This document shows, piece by piece, positions 6,513-6,877 of a stretch of 6,877 nt of DNA (position 1 is its first letter; each line of letters starts with the position of its first letter). The DNA is from Flavobacteriales bacterium. Its GTDB lineage: Bacteria > Bacteroidota > Bacteroidia > Flavobacteriales_E > Vicingaceae. The stretch is taken from NCBI GenBank assembly GCA_002402165.1, contig NVVI01000005.1:64350-71226 (forward strand). The letters run 5' to 3'. Below the pieces are notes generated by a model. It was not told the origin of the DNA, searched no databases, and worked only from the letters and a program-made list of their open reading frames with translations. The position numbers and the translations under genes are program-made.

Positions 6513-6877
6513 ATCCTGTTCTATTTGAATTCCTGCTTCTTTAAAAATCTTATCGTTATGTTCTCCTAATCGTGGAGGCAAACTCATTACATTATTCCTT
6601 TCTTTCAAAAAATCAGTATCCATTGGTGCTGGAAATAACATCACTTCCTTCCCATTTGGCAATACTGTTTTTACCATCAATTTTTTAATAAAATCTAATT
6701 CGCCTACTTGCTTCACATCATTTACTGGAGCGACAGCTAACCCATTCATCAAACAAACTTCTATAAACTCAGTTGTGGTGTAGTCTTCTAAGCCTTTACG
6801 CATATCAGCGTAAATACTTTCTTTGTCTTCTTTTCTTCCGTTATTGGATGCTCGATTCTCTTTTGCGCAATGCTCAA
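6510..6877 (-). CDS. CaiB/BaiF-family CoA-transferase (type III), C-terminal part, 5' end beyond window
   Basis: The frame is open from the right edge to the TAA at 6510-6512 and gives 122 residues, about the last third of a ~380-400-residue type III CoA-transferase; the Met at 6803 is internal, not the start. Family marks are the helix pair before EFIEVCLMNGLAVAPVND (the usual 'aGvp.apVn' stretch), the beta segment around VLPNGKEVMLFPAP, and the near-terminal PPRLGEHND, which matches the conserved P-x-LGEH signature. These enzymes move CoA between acids through an enzyme-bound aspartyl-CoA intermediate; the catalytic Asp lies in the N-terminal part outside this window. The stop shares one base with the next start (TAATG). 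Next to an acyl-CoA-forming 2-oxoacid oxidoreductase, a role in moving CoA onto or off the pathway acid is plausible. Members also include racemases such as alpha-methylacyl-CoA racemase, so the exact reaction is open. Confidence 0.88.
   Translation of the reverse strand, partial: EHCAKENRASNNGRKEDKESIYADMRKGLEDYTTTEFIEVCLMNGLAVAPVNDVKQVGELDFIKKLMVKTVLPNGKEVMLFPAPMDTDFLKERNNVMSLPPRLGEHNDKIFKEAGIQIEQD

Noticed and set aside
6510..6803. Treating the Met at 6803 as the start of a free-standing 97-residue protein
   Set aside because: The same frame stays open to the right edge and the residues before this Met fit the CaiB/BaiF fold, so this is the tail of a longer transferase cut by the window.

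Overview
The window lies wholly inside one tightly packed minus-strand operon that runs off both ends. Reading right to left (the direction of transcription) it holds: (1) the C-terminal third of a CaiB/BaiF-type CoA-transferase, cut by the right edge; (2) a 1133-residue fused enzyme made of an indolepyruvate:ferredoxin oxidoreductase alpha subunit (IorA type) with a GltD-like FAD/NAD(P) oxidoreductase module inserted before its terminal ferredoxin domain; (3) a 200-residue IorB-type beta/gamma subunit; (4) the [2Fe-2S] small subunit of a xanthine dehydrogenase-family molybdenum hydroxylase; and (5) its large molybdopterin-binding subunit, cut by the left edge after 676 residues. No RNA gene, mobile element, CRISPR array, terminator or repeat family was seen. 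There is no non-coding stretch longer than 12 bases.

Organism: the DNA is AT-rich, codons favour A/T in the third position, proteins are rich in Lys, Asn, Ile and Glu, and the starts lack a convincing AGGAGG ribosome binding site. This fits a member of Bacteroidota (perhaps a flavobacterium-like lineage), but it is a composition-based inference and not a firm placement. The oxygen-sensitive chemistry of 2-oxoacid:ferredoxin oxidoreductases hints at anaerobic or micro-oxic use.

How the genes may work together: successive genes overlap by 1, 4 and 4 bases, and the last pair is 12 bases apart, so they are very probably co-transcribed and translationally coupled. The IorA/IorB pair should oxidatively decarboxylate an aryl- or branched 2-oxoacid to an acyl-CoA. 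The inserted FAD/NAD(P) module suggests that electrons go to NAD(P)+ inside the same complex. That layout resembles the multi-subunit phenylglyoxylate:NAD+ oxidoreductase of aromatic-degrading bacteria, but here it is condensed into two polypeptides. The CoA-transferase could move CoA onto or off the acid product, and the molybdenum hydroxylase could hydroxylate (or reductively dehydroxylate) a ring or its CoA ester. The hydroxylase lacks the two residues that bind purines in xanthine dehydrogenase, so it is unlikely to act on xanthine. Together this looks like a catabolic cluster for an aromatic or N-heterocyclic acid; the substrate cannot be read from the sequence.
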